Source: Agrostemma githago
Lineage: Eukaryota > Streptophyta > Magnoliopsida > Caryophyllales > Caryophyllaceae
Reading direction: 5' to 3'
Assembly (NCBI GenBank): GCA_958450325.1
Contig: OY288243.1
Coordinates: forward strand, 38,786,878 to 38,850,877
DNA length: 64,000 nt
Part shown: piece after piece, positions 10,751 through 22,021 of the stretch
How the letters are laid out: every line of letters starts with the position of its first letter
Numbering within the stretch: position 1 is the first letter of the stretch
Program-made: the position numbers and the translations under genes
The notes under the pieces: model-generated
Told to the model about the DNA's origin: nothing
The model's input: only the letters and a program-made list of their open reading frames with translations
The model's database searches: none

Positions 10751-13700
10751 CTAAGGTTCTAAAGGGGTTCCTACGTTGATGGAATTGGTTTCTTCGATTA
10801 CCGGATTTCGGGACTCCCTTTGCTCGAGCTGCTCGATTAGATACGGAGGCAATGGCACCTGTTCGTCGGGTTTCTCAATGTCATTGCAAGTAAGATTTTT
10901 GAAAATATTTTGAAAATAAGCCAAGTCGTAAGCAGAATGGTTATCGTTATTATTGATAGTGAATTTTGAAAGTTGCTCGAAGAGAGCTGCCATCTGATCG
11001 TTGGTCAGAGACGGGATAGGGAGAGCCCTCGGGACAGACTCTGGGGCTCCCGGTGGTGTGACTAAAGAAGGGAGAGGGGTTACAGACTCGATCCTAGTAC
11101 TGGACCCTCTAGACTTCGACTCAGACTCCGACTCTGACTCTGAATCGGACTCGGACTCGGCAGCATGCATATCTCCTTCACCAGTAGTTAGCTTGTAGAC
11201 TTGACCCTGACTGTCGGTCCATTTAGTTGTCTTCCTCCAAGCTCTCTTCCAAGTGTTCGCACCAACTTCAGAGATCAGCTTATTTGGATAGAACCTGCTG
11301 CTGCGGAGAATCAAGCTGACTAACTCCTGTTTAGGGGTCGGGACGACCCTGTCTTCCCCGAAGAGTAGTCCTAGGATGGGCTCGGTATTGCTTGTGCCCT
11401 CCTTTGATTCGGCCTGGATAAGGGCAAAGATATCATCTGGGATGAAATTGCATTCCCGAGCCAGTTTCGTCCCGGGATATGAGATGGTGGGCCGATAGAG
11501 GCCCATTTGAACAGATCCGAATACTGGGGTGATGAACGTAACCGCCTTGGTTTGGTCCGTGTATCCTGGCGCCATAGTGTAGCCTAGACCGAGGCGAGAT
11601 TGCTCGTTGTTTAGGGCTTCGATAATCTTCCCAGCTGGAAGATAGGGCCTTGATGTGACTCCTGGTAGGCAACCTAGATTCTGTAGCATCGTATCGATGC
11701 TAGTAGTAAAGTATGGTCGGAAAAGGTATTCTTCCTCGATCATTCCCACAAAGTTGAAACCTCGTGGGTCAGCTGAGCCTGTCGTGTTACAGCTTGACAC
11801 GGTAATGGGAGTAGCTTCAAGAGTGACGATCCCACCTTGTAAAGGTAGCTTGACCTTCCTGTGGAGAGTGGAAGACACGGCTTTGACCGCGTGAATCCAT
11901 GGTCTCCCGAGTAGCAGATTGAAAGATGAAGTGATATCGATCACCTGAAATTCTAACTCCTTTTCGATCGGGCCCGTTATGATTGTTAGTTTAACGGCCC
12001 CAGCAACTGATTTCGGGCTCCCATCAAAAGCCTGGATAGTTTGTGCAGTCGGAAGGTAGTCAGTCTCGGTAATGCCGAGGGCCTTGGCTGTCCTTAAGGG
12101 AAGGACATTTACTGCAGACCCGTCATCAATCAGGGTCATCGGGAGATACTTGTTGCGGCAGATCACCGTGATGTAGAGGGCCAAGTTATGGGTGGTCCCG
12201 AATGGTGGAAGGTCGGACTCGGAAAAAGTGATAAGTGGGCCTTCTCCTTTGGACTTGTCCTTGAGGTGTGGCAAGATCGTGGCTACCATCTCAGTGGGGG
12301 TAACCGATGAGTCGACCTTGATTTCATCAAGGGCCCTAGTAAGTGCTGCCCGATGCTCTTGTGAACTAACAAAAAGCTGCCATATAGTAATATCAGTTCG
12401 GACCCTCTTTAGTTGTCTGACTAGGGCCGTGTCAGCGTTTGGCTCTTCAGGAGTGAGCTCCGTCCTGGAAGGTTCAGTGACGGTTTCCGGAGTAGCGAGA
12501 CCGGCCGTGATGGTGTGTGTGCCGGCCAGAGCTCTGGCTTTAGTTTTCCGGATTTCTTCGATGGTGACGGGGACAGCCTCCCCCTTAGTCAAGTAAACAT
12601 CATCTTCATCGTCGTTCCATATCCCATTAATTTGGGGAATGAAAGGGGAAATGAGATGAGAGCAGTTGACTACCTCTCCAGTAAAAATGGCATGGGTAGC
12701 AAGAGGATTATTTTTGTTACTTGGCTTGTCACTGGGTAGTGGTATCTTCCCACTTTCGATCAGATCTTGAATAAGATGCTTCAACTTCCAGCATTTCTCC
12801 GTGTCGTGCCCATTGCCTTGGTGATAGTGGCAATAGGCCTGAATGTTGTAGCTCTTGGATCGCTTTTCCACAGGAACTTCTGGGATTGGGCCTATCGGTT
12901 GGATTAGGCCTTTCGAAGACAGCCTTTGTAAGGCATTAGCATAGGTTGTCCCTATATCGGTGAATACCCGATTTGGAGTATTCTTTTTGGTCGAGGTGTC
13001 CAATGAGTTAACCTCGTCGAAGATGCTTCGGGCCGCCGTTGTGGTTGCGGGCTTGCTGGAGGAGGAACTGGCTCCTTGATACCCTTTGGTGGAGGCCTTA
13101 GTAAGGTTCTCTAGCCTTAGATCGTCTTCGATTCTAGTACCCATTTTGGTCAAGGTGGCGAAGTCAGGTATGATGGCATACCGGAGATGGACTCGGTAAG
13201 CGGGGAGGACGTTTTTGACAAAGGCCTCCACTAGTACTTTTTCACTGGGCTTGTCCACCAGCTTAACACTTTCGGTCCTCCACCTTTGAAGGTATTTAGT
13301 GAAACCCTCTTTAGGCTCTTGGGCCATAACTTCCAGAGTACGCATGGTAGTCTGGATTTCAGGATCCGCGTAGTTTCGCGCGAATTCCATTGCAACATCG
13401 TCCCAAGTTTTTTATTTCTTGGGGTCAAGCCTGTAGTACCAGGCTTTCGGGTGTTTTTCCAGAGAGGAAGCAAAGAGATGCTTGAACATGGTCGATTTGA
13501 CCCCCTTAACAGCCATAAAGTCCTTGAAAGCCCGAATATGAAGTACCGGGTCTTCAGTCCCGTCAAACATTGGCAAGCCCGTTAAGTTGAGGTTAGCGGG
13601 CAGTTCATCAGTTAAGGGTGAATAAATGCGAGCATTTTCCGTGAGAATAGTGTTTCTGGTGGTCGAGTGGACCTGTTCCTGCAGCTTTTGGACCGCGCCG

Positions 13701-13867
13701 GCCAGTGCGGCCAAAGGTCCGTCATCTTCGATCGAAGCATTGGGGGTTCCTTGTTCTACGGCACTAGCCCGAGTGACGATGGCAATTTGGTCCTCCCCCA
13801 TTTGTCGCAATTGGTCTTGAATTTTGGCCAATGAAGCCGTCAACTCATCGATGGATTCTTTCGTCAT
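10751..13867 (-). pseudogene. Gag and aspartic protease region of element 1
   Basis: The start is ATG at 13867, aligned with the element 3 start. Order: N-terminal coiled-coil-like segment (residues 1-70); gag core (about 85-250; WYYRLDPKK, FTKYLQRW, YRVHLRYA); variant zinc knuckle CHYHQGNGHDTEKC (CX2HX4HX4C); protease with IDDGSAVNVLP (Asp-Asp-Gly where most families have Asp-Ser/Thr-Gly) and LLLGRPWIH; and an acidic Ser/Glu repeat encoded at about 11110-11160. Stops lie at 13412-13414 (TAC to TAA) and 10751-10753 (CAG to TAG). The rest is open, so decay is by point mutation only. Confidence 0.9.
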
Positions 13868-14929
13868 GGTTCGAGTGAAGGGTGGCCTGTCTGTAAGAAC
13901 ACCGCGTAATCAACAACTTAACCCGAATCCTAAGAAAAGTACATCCCGAGCAAGGAAAAAGGAAGAAGACTAAAACGGTAGTGACTCGGAAAAGACACCT
14001 AGACGGGTGATTTGTGAAAAGGTGGGCCTTCCTCAGGATCCAACTATGTGGGTTGGGCCCTGTTCGAAGGAAGGTTCACGTGAGACATTCCCAGACTTTT
14101 AGACTCGATTGTGTAAATGGGCCAACCTTTGTAGGAGTATGTCCTACGTAGGTGAGCCTTGCCTCAGTAAAATAAGGCGAACTAGGATAGGGGGAAACTC
14201 GTGATGTAAGATCGACAGAGTTTCGACGCTAGAGATTTCAACGACTTATGACACGACCCGACACTGCTAAATACGGGAAGTCTTAAGAAGAGGAAGTTTT
14301 GAAATAATGATATTTTTGGAAAGGCCCGAAAAGAATCGGGGAGAACCGGCCCTTTTTCGAGGAAAACGGAAAAGGTGGGTCGGGTGATGGTTTGAAAATT
14401 TCGAAAATAACTTCGAGTTTTGAATTGGACGTAATACCGGCTAGAAAAAGGCTATTTTGAGTAAAATCATAAGTCCTAAATTCGGTATATGTCCGGGGTT
14501 TTGAAATTGGATGTTTTTGAAAAGGATGCAAATTTTTGAAAATGACGGTTTTTGAAAAAGATGTGGATCAAGTAGCACGTAGTCATGGAAACAGTATAAT
14601 GACGCCATGTATGCTCTTAAGCTAAGTCTCGGTCAGTCTATAAGGGTCTATACCAGTGTACATAGCGTATCGAGAATCGGGGCGGACTCCCTAAGTCGAG
14701 TTGAGCTTAGGACATGCCGTAAAACCCATACGAATCGGCTAATGGACACCTTTGACATATCCAATTTGGACTACATCAATGGTATAGTGGGACGTCGGTC
14801 ACCAGTACCGGCCCGGGAAAAATGAGGTTATGCATGAACCGTAAAACTAAAACGCGTATTGTACTAGTCAAACGATTTCTATTCGAGTCTCACCCTGAGG
14901 ATGCCGAAGGTTAGTAACGCATCAGTTAA
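13868..14929 (-). other. 5' leader of element 1
   Basis: This is the untranslated region between PBS and gag, about 1.06 kb. It resembles the leaders of elements 3 and 4 (for example the GTTTTTGAAAA-type repeats at 14280-14570) but is more diverged. The 65-codon leader ORF of elements 3 and 4 is not preserved here. It would be expected to hold packaging signals; this is inference. Confidence 0.7.
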
Positions 14930-14947
14930 TCCCCAGCGGAGTCGCCA
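14930..14947 (-). promoter_or_regulatory. Primer-binding site, element 1
   Basis: In element orientation TGGCGACTCCGCTGGGGA follows the 5' LTR after three bases. From memory it is complementary, apart from about one base, to the 3' end of plant tRNA-Arg(ACG) including CCA, the primer type described for Ogre/Tat elements. The identical site occurs in elements 3 and 4 and a one-base variant in element 2. Confidence 0.85.
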
Positions 14948-14950
14948 AAT

Positions 14951-15901
14951 TGTGGACATGACATAGGTCCACCCCGACGCGGCCACGCGCGGGTTTGGGG
15001 AGGCGAATGAATCTCCATATGAGATGGTCAAATTGAAATTTAAATCGAAGTTGGAGTCGCCACCGAATTTTATGGTTATTCGGAACCGTTCGAGCCCACT
15101 CTATGTCGTAGTGGGCCGTGTACAAAATACGGCCCATTTCCGATGTCAGAGTTTATTGGGCTCGTCCCTTTGCAGTTCGATACCGATGCTGACTTGAGCG
15201 GTTTATCGTATATTGAATGACTCTCGTTGCCAATGGTTTCGGACATCCAGAAAACACGGTTCTGAGTAAGGGGTGAGGGTACGTGTTGGGAAGTTCACTA
15301 AGAACACCCAACCCCGCCCGCACATTAGCGGCCTCTACTAGGATATCGAAAGATTTTTTAATACGCGCGTTAGTTGAACGATGAATGATATGCAAACATT
15401 GTTTTCCTAAGCATGTGAGGAATTGAACGGGTTGCTAAGTTGGTTTAATGCATGAAAAATTAACGTCGAAGTTGAATTTAACATGTGGGATTCGTTTTAG
15501 TATAATAAAACAAATGATGAAAAGGAATGAATTTGCTACAAGATGAACAAACGAGTTAGTTTCAATTTGTGAAGAAATAATATAGCAAATATGATGAATA
15601 TGCAAGACCGAGAAAATATTCGTCGAAATCTGAAAAATATTGTTAAAAAGACACGGTTTTGTATCAAAAACGAAGCTCGAAAAAAAAAAAAAACGTGTTG
15701 CGTGACAGCCGGCCGCGCGGCTCGCCCGGGATGCCGGCGGGTCGCGTGGCAGGCTGATTTCGAAAGCGGTTTTTTTAAAAAATTTGATGCTTTTATTAAA
15801 TCGCGTACAAATATTGTATGATTCGTATTCGATTTAATATTTTCGATATTCGTTATATTCGATAATTGACTACGAAATTAATATCAAATACTCGAAATAA
15901 T
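14951..15901 (-). repeat. Truncated 5' LTR of Tat element 1
   Basis: The first 951 bp (plus-strand order) of the 2408-bp LTR are present, starting TGTGGACATG. Identity with 2392-3355 and 17832-18793 stops abruptly at AATAAT (15896-15901), after which chromodomain codons begin. The lost part includes the TATA box, so this element cannot be transcribed from its own 5' LTR. Confidence 0.9.
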
Positions 15902-15970
15902 CGGTTTGAGGAAGAAACGTGGGAAACCGAGTCTTCGATGCGAGCTAAGCATCCTCATCTCTTCGAGTAA
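15902..15970 (+). pseudogene. Last 22 codons of a Tekay chromovirus pol (chromodomain tail)
   Basis: The codons read RFEEETWETESSMRAKHPHLFE followed by a stop, closely resembling the plant chromovirus C-terminus (EATWE...M+..HPHLF). It is followed after about 60 bp by TTTCGAGGACGAAAC, a PPT and an LTR, exactly the order at the 3' end of Tekay/Del elements. All upstream gag-pol sequence is missing because of the deletion joining this to the Tat LTR at 15901. Confidence 0.88.
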
Positions 15971-17831
15971 GGTAAACCTCGATTTCCTATCTGCTTATTC
16001 TTAGTTTCGAGGACGAAACTTTCTTTTAGTGGGGAGGATGGTAACACCCGCTATTTTTCCTAAGCATTTTTATTCTTTCCGTTAGGACTCCGTCTTAACT
16101 CTGTCACTTTTTGGCCTCATATTTCATCATTTTACTAAGCTCTATTTTAATTTTTGAGTTTAATAATTTTTATTTTTAATTTTAAAGATTTAAATTCTTT
16201 TTAAATCCATCTATTTGGTTTCTTCGTAAACTAAATAATTTTTCCGCAAGGAATTCTATTTCTCTTCGAATTGACATTTTTTAACTTGGATTTAAGTTAT
16301 TCCTTTTCCTAAAAATGTTTGCATACGTTTCTATAATATTTTCAACTAGTAAATATTTTTATTTACAAAAATTTAGTTGTTAATGATTTTATTACGAAGC
16401 TTCGCGAATAATTATTTTCTTACGCGAGGTTTACTCGAATTACTTTGAAATGCCTTTAACTATTTTACGATTATACTTTTTATCAACTTATAAATTATTT
16501 GAGAACATTTCCTCACATTTTGGACCGACTAAGCTCTTGGTCACAAGTTTTACTACGTATTATTAATACGTTTCATTTTATCACGTTAAAACGTAAACGT
16601 AAGATTATTTCTTTTCATTCATTTGAGGCATTATTATCGAAATTCTACATCCTCCTCCTCCTTCAAGTGGCCGGCCAATTCATGTTAAGAAGAGCCTTGT
16701 TTTTATCAACACATTCATTCACATTTATGCACAAAAAGACCTTCCATCCTCCTCATTCATTTTTGTCATAAAAAAAATATTCAACCTTTCTTTCTCTCTT
16801 GGTTTGGCCGTGTACTCCCTCCTCTATCTTAGGCTAATCTTTGCTCCATTTTGAGTCACAATCGCATCGTTTCTATCATCATAATAATCCTGTTTCCGAC
16901 CTCTTCGTTAAGGTATTTATTAATCGACGTCATTTTCGATCAATATTTACCTTGATTTTTATTAGTTTTCTCATGGTATTTTTCTGCCATGATTTTCGTG
17001 TTTGGTAGGATTTTTGGACGATCCCGAAACCGACGAATATATAATCGATTCAGACTTGGAGTAGAGGTAACGTCGATGTTACTCGGTATTTCATGATTTT
17101 AATTGAGTATTTGCATGTATATATTTTTATATTTTATTTTTGACAATATATGTATGTCTTATAATCTGGAAAATTTTTAAAAGTTGAAAATTTGCATGTT
17201 TCGGTATTTTTATCGTTTTTACGAGATTAACGATTAAACTGTTATATTAATTTGTAAAATCATAATATTCGGCCTAAACATGTAATATATGTTTATATTC
17301 TGGAAAAATGTTGTTTTTGATGATTTTTAATAATTTAGTATTTTTCTGATATTTTAGTTATCGATTATTGAATTATTACCGTTTACGGACAAAAACGATT
17401 AAAAACCGATTTTTAGTTCTAGTACTTAAACATTTTATTTTAATCTGATATTTCACGTGGTGAAACTTTCTGGTGAAATAGAATTTTCTGAATTTATTTC
17501 ATAGTTTTTCGGAATTGTTAAGTGGATGAATTAATTAATCACTTTAAATCATCGTTTATCGTTAAAACCGTGTTTGTCGTTTAAATTCTCGATTTCTGGT
17601 CTTTAGTTTAAATCTGAAAAAATTATGATTCTGATGATTTCATATTAAAATATAATTTTATGATTTTAGTGCCTTAATAAAATGTTAGGAACGATAAGTT
17701 TTATTAATGGAATCGTTAATTGTAAAAACGGGTTTTAAAGACGGTTTTGACGAAAGTTGGTAAATCTGGAACTTTGGAAAATCTGGAAAATTAGTATATT
17801 CTGAAAAATGATGATTTTTAGGTTTAATAAT

Positions 17832-20239
17832 TTTGGACATGACATAGGTCCACCCCGACGCGGCCACGCGCGGGTTTGGGGAGGCGAATGAATCTCCATA
17901 TGAGATGGTCCAATTGAAATTTAAATCGAAGTTGGAGTCGCCACCGAATTTTATGGTTATTCGGAACCGTTCGAGCCCACTCTATGTCGTAGTGGGCCGT
18001 GTACAAAATACGGCCCATTTCGGATGTCAGAGTTTATTGGGCTCGTCCCTTTGCAGTTCGATACCGATGCCGACTTGAGCGGTTTATCGTATATTGAATG
18101 ACTCTCGTTGCCAATGGTTTCGGACATCCGGAAACCACGGTTCTGAGTAAGGGGTGAGGGTACGTGTTGGGAAGTTCACTAAGAACACCCAACCCTGCCC
18201 GCACATTAGCGGCCTCTACTAGGATATCGAATGATTTTTTAATATGCGCGTTAGTTGAACGATGAATGATATGCAAACAGTGTTTTCCTAAGCATGTGAG
18301 GAATTGAACGGGTTGCTAAGTCGGTTTAATGCATGAAAAATTAACGTCGAAGTTGAATTTAGCATGTGGGATTCGTTTTAGTATAATAAAACAAATGATG
18401 AAAAGGAATGAATTTGCTACAAGATGAACAAACGAGTTAGTATCGATTTGTGAAGAAATAATATAGCAAATATGATGAATATGCAAGACCGAGAAAATAT
18501 TCGTCGAAATCTGAAAAATATTGTTAAAAAGGCACGGTTTTGTATAAAAAATGAAGCTCGAAAAAAGAAAAAAAAGAAAGACGTGTTGCGTGACAGCCGG
18601 CCGCGCGGCTCGCCCAGGACGCCGGCGGGTCGCGTGGCAGGCTGATTCTGAAAGCGGTTTTTTTTTTTGAAAATTCGATGCTTTTATTAAATCGCGTACA
18701 AATATTGTATGATTCGTACTCGATTTAATATTTTCGATATTCGTTATATTCGATAATTGACTACGAAATCAATATCAAATACTCGGAATAATTTTGGAAA
18801 AGATATAATTTTTAGAAATCGTTTCCTAGAATAATAAAACGAACGAAAAAAAAAGCTAAAAAAGGACTCGGGTTTCAGGCCCGTGCGCAAGTCGCCTAGG
18901 CTTGGCGCGACTCGCGTGCGGGTCTGTCCGATTTTTATTTTTTTTGTTCGAAATTGCTAATTTTGATAAATCGCGTACAAAATATGAATTAATTTGTATT
19001 CGATTTTATGTTTTCGATATTCGTCGTACCCGATATTCGATTATGAAATCGATATCGAGTATTCAGAATGACTTAAAAAAAGTTTTGTAAAAAGAAGTTT
19101 GAACGAAAAGAAAAGATGTAACGATTTTTAACATCGTCGAGATCTTAATATAATTCTTTTTGACACAATATTCGATTATAGAAAATCGATATCATATTTT
19201 TAAGAATGTTCGATATATGAAAATAGTTTTTAATAATATCGATATTAGAAAATAAAAAAAACGACGACGACCCCTAATAAAAAGACGACCGACGAGGAAG
19301 AAAGAAAAAAAAAGACGAGAAGGAGAAGAGAAGAAGAGAGAGAAATCGGGTTTGGTACACCCTCAACCTACATGCTTCTGTTTACTCGGAACGGGGCTCG
19401 TCGGGATGTGTCTTGGGCACAAGAGCGTCGAGTGGATGTCGGTGAGTTTGCGGTGGTTCGGTTAGCTGGGACGTGCGAAGGGTATCGGGTAACGGGCCGG
19501 TTTCCTTCGGGTTTATAGTATTGGTTTATCGATGCTGAGTTTTATGCTTATGAGTGTATGTGTAAGGATGATTGATGTGAAAAAGTTGTGTATCTCTGAT
19601 CGATAAAAAGTTGATGTGATGGATCTCTAAAGTTGTTGTATGCAAGGGGCTATTTATAGGGAGTTCCCGACCTTGGCTAGAAGAGTTTGAACTACCGCTT
19701 AGGATAGGAAATGTAGGAGTTTGAGAAGCACGAGAATTCCGTTTACTTGGCAAAGAAGAAAGGAATCTCGGCTGGCTGTGTGCTGCTCGGCCGAGTATTT
19801 GCACTCGGTCGGGTGTTTGAATCGGTTTTCGGATAGGATTCCTGCTTGAGATCGAATTCCATCCTTAAACGGAATTGTTTATTATTTTGTGAAGCTGATT
19901 TTTTGTAGGATTGGAGTAGGGATCAGCCGTGTGAGGTGTCACGGCTGACTCACGTGTCTCGGGAAAATCTTTGACCGGGTTTTGACTCGGTCGCTAAAAG
20001 ATGGTTTTAGCCCTGGTGTCGGAATCGACCCAAATTAGTCTTATTTGACTCGAAACGACCCACTGGGCCTGATTTTGAGGTTGGTTTTGTGAGATATGTA
20101 CTCCATAATGAGCCCAAGCTAAATATCCATGATTTCGAGCCCATTTCCGAGTACGTTAAAGCATGTTTGCGTCCGATCATCATCAGGTATTTGTTGGAAA
20201 CTACTATAGACACCTGGCAGCAAAATGTGGGTGTCTACA
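17832..20239 (-). mobile_element. Solo LTR of the Tat element 1 family
   Basis: A 2408-bp LTR with no internal sequence, flanked by the perfect 5-bp duplication ATAAT (17827-17831 and 20240-20244). The first TG has mutated to TT. A TATA box lies on the minus strand at 19650-19659. Solo LTRs arise by recombination between the two LTRs of a full copy. It sits at exactly the same base of the Tekay LTR as element 1 does in the left LTR copy. Confidence 0.93.
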
Positions 20240-21169
20240 ATAATAATTTTTAGACATTAATACTTAAATCATTTTGTAATTACTATTTTTATTAATCGTT
20301 ATTGTAGAGATTGGACGATTAACGAGAAAACGCTTTAAAAACTGAGTTTTAGGATTCTGGAAAATTTTCTTTTTTGGACAGAATGTCCATAAATATATTT
20401 TTAACTATTTTACGTAATTTTTGTACTATTTATTAAAGTCTTTAATTAATAAGTATTGATTTTCGGACAAATTGTGATTTATCGTTAAAATGCTTCGTCT
20501 TACCTAAAAGAATTATTTTTCCAGCAATTTTGAAAGTATTTAAATCTGAAACTTTAAGAGTTAAATCATCCCTTAACATACTCTAAATATATTTGTTGGT
20601 TTAATTAAATAAAGACGTTCAAATATTTAATTTAATGTTTGCCGTAAAATCCTATTTATAATTTTATTGTCGAAACTAATAATAATTAGGGAATTTTAAC
20701 TTTATAACTTTTGAAAACACCCTAATTAGTAATATTAAAGTGTTTAAGACATTTTTAATCATTTTATAAAGCTTATACAATATTTTAGTAATTTCATAAA
20801 ATTAAATGTTCACTTTGGTAATTAATATCGTTAAGGCCGAAAGTACTAGTTTTATAAATCTATATCGTTTATTAAAAATGTGATGTTAGTATAAACTAAT
20901 ATTTTCGCTATTTTGATATGATGCTATTTTTGGTTAAGTTCCTAAAAATAGAAGTTTCCTAAAATAGAAAGTTTCCTCTTTTGGAAAGTGATTCTTTTTC
21001 CTTTTGTTCTCTTATTATTTATAATGATTTTATCTTTGAATATCGATAATGGTTTTGTTTTGGAGTTATGGAATCAGAACAAGTGTGAGGTTAGAGTAAT
21101 ATATTCTGGGGGTTTACGTTTTTGCCATCAACTATAAGGCTGGTGTGTCTTTATGGGGCACACTGGTTG

Positions 21170-21329
21170 TTGAACCGAGCATATATGGTGTTCGGGAGTG
21201 TGTGTATATTTTCTTAGACTCGTGCCTCGCAGTGTAAGACGCCATCGGGTTGAACTGAGTATTTATGGTGCTCGGGAGGGGTGTACATATCATCTTAAAC
21301 TGGGGTCACGCATTTATAAGTCGCCGTCC
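21170..21329 (+). repeat. 80-bp tandem duplication inside the Tekay LTR
   Basis: Two diverged units begin TTGAACCGAGCATATATGGTG (21170) and TTGAACTGAGTATTTATGGTG (21250), each continuing through a TCGGGAG motif. The period is 80 bp. It accounts for part of the extra length of this LTR relative to the 2703-bp LTR at 35227-37929. Confidence 0.65.
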
Positions 21330-22021
21330 TATTATGGTTGAGTAGCCTAGTTAGAGACCGAAGTTTGATTTGTTTGGACTAAGTTCTCGAAACTAGTTTT
21401 TTGTATTCTCCTAGTGAAAGTCTAGCCGTCGACACTAATTCTAACCATAACGCCATTTTGATTATTTTATTTATTATCGATATAAATTGGGTTGCAGGTT
21501 GGCAAATATTTTTATGTTTCTTCGGAAATCCTTTTGATTAATTTGTTTTACGCTAAAGCTTATTTTAATATGCTGTTTTACTATTTTCCATCTTTTCTAT
21601 TTTTCCTATATTAGTAATTACTGTTTTAAAATCCTGTTATACGGCTGGGAGAACGTTGACGTTGCTCCTCACTGATTGTGGCTGTTATGTTTTTAACATG
21701 ACAGGCATGCATGTTTACGGGTGTGGGCTAGCGGGCAGAGATGATCCTTGCTCGATTAATTTTAATAATTATGTTTTGTGGATTGTTAAACCCCTTTGTG
21801 GATTTATTTAATTTTGGCCATTTTATTTAGGGCCTAATGTTTGACTTTACCATTTATATTTTTATAAAAACATAGTTACAGCGTGTTATAATCCCGACTC
21901 TACAGTGTTTCCGCCACTGTATCGCGTTAGAATTTCTAGGAGATTACAAGCTATGTCTCAGATTTTTGGCTCGAGTTAGGTTAGGTTTATTTTGTTTATA
22001 CCTGTGCTGTTTTGGTTTGCA

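Larger units (their letters stand above)
2392..15901 (-). mobile_element. Tat element 1 (Retand/Ogre-like Ty3/gypsy), 5' LTR truncated
   Basis: Read on the minus strand: truncated 5' LTR (14951-15901), PBS (14930-14947), leader, gag-pol (13867-7526), conserved 3' block (7301-7368), antisense gene (5456-7159 on plus), PPT (4800-4810) and complete 3' LTR (2392-4799). It inserted into the Tekay LTR after the sequence ATAAT (2387-2391). The right-hand duplication was lost with the deletion at 15901. Dual RNase H, tRNA-Arg-like PBS and the extra antisense ORF place it in the Tat group. Confidence 0.9.
16026..21948 (+). repeat. 3' LTR of a Tekay-type chromovirus, with PPT; split by a Tat solo LTR
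   Basis: PPT TAGTGGGGAGGA at 16026-16038. The LTR runs from TGGTAACACCC (16039) to GAGATTACA (21948), interrupted by the Tat solo LTR at 17832-20239; the net length is about 3.5 kb. Its last 60 bp (GTTAGAATTTCTAGGAGATTACA region) closely match the minus-strand LTR at 35227, a related but shorter family member. No PBS follows, confirming that this is the 3' LTR. The flank from 21949 is an intron of a PMD gene. Confidence 0.85.

Noticed and set aside
11001..12739. Plus-strand ORFs opposite gag-pol of element 1
   Set aside because: Shadows of the conserved coding frame; unlike the real antisense gene they have no TATA box, splice sites or conservation of their own.
14930..14947. tRNA-Arg gene fragment
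   Set aside because: Only the 18-bp primer-binding complement is present, directly beside an LTR; no cloverleaf can be formed.
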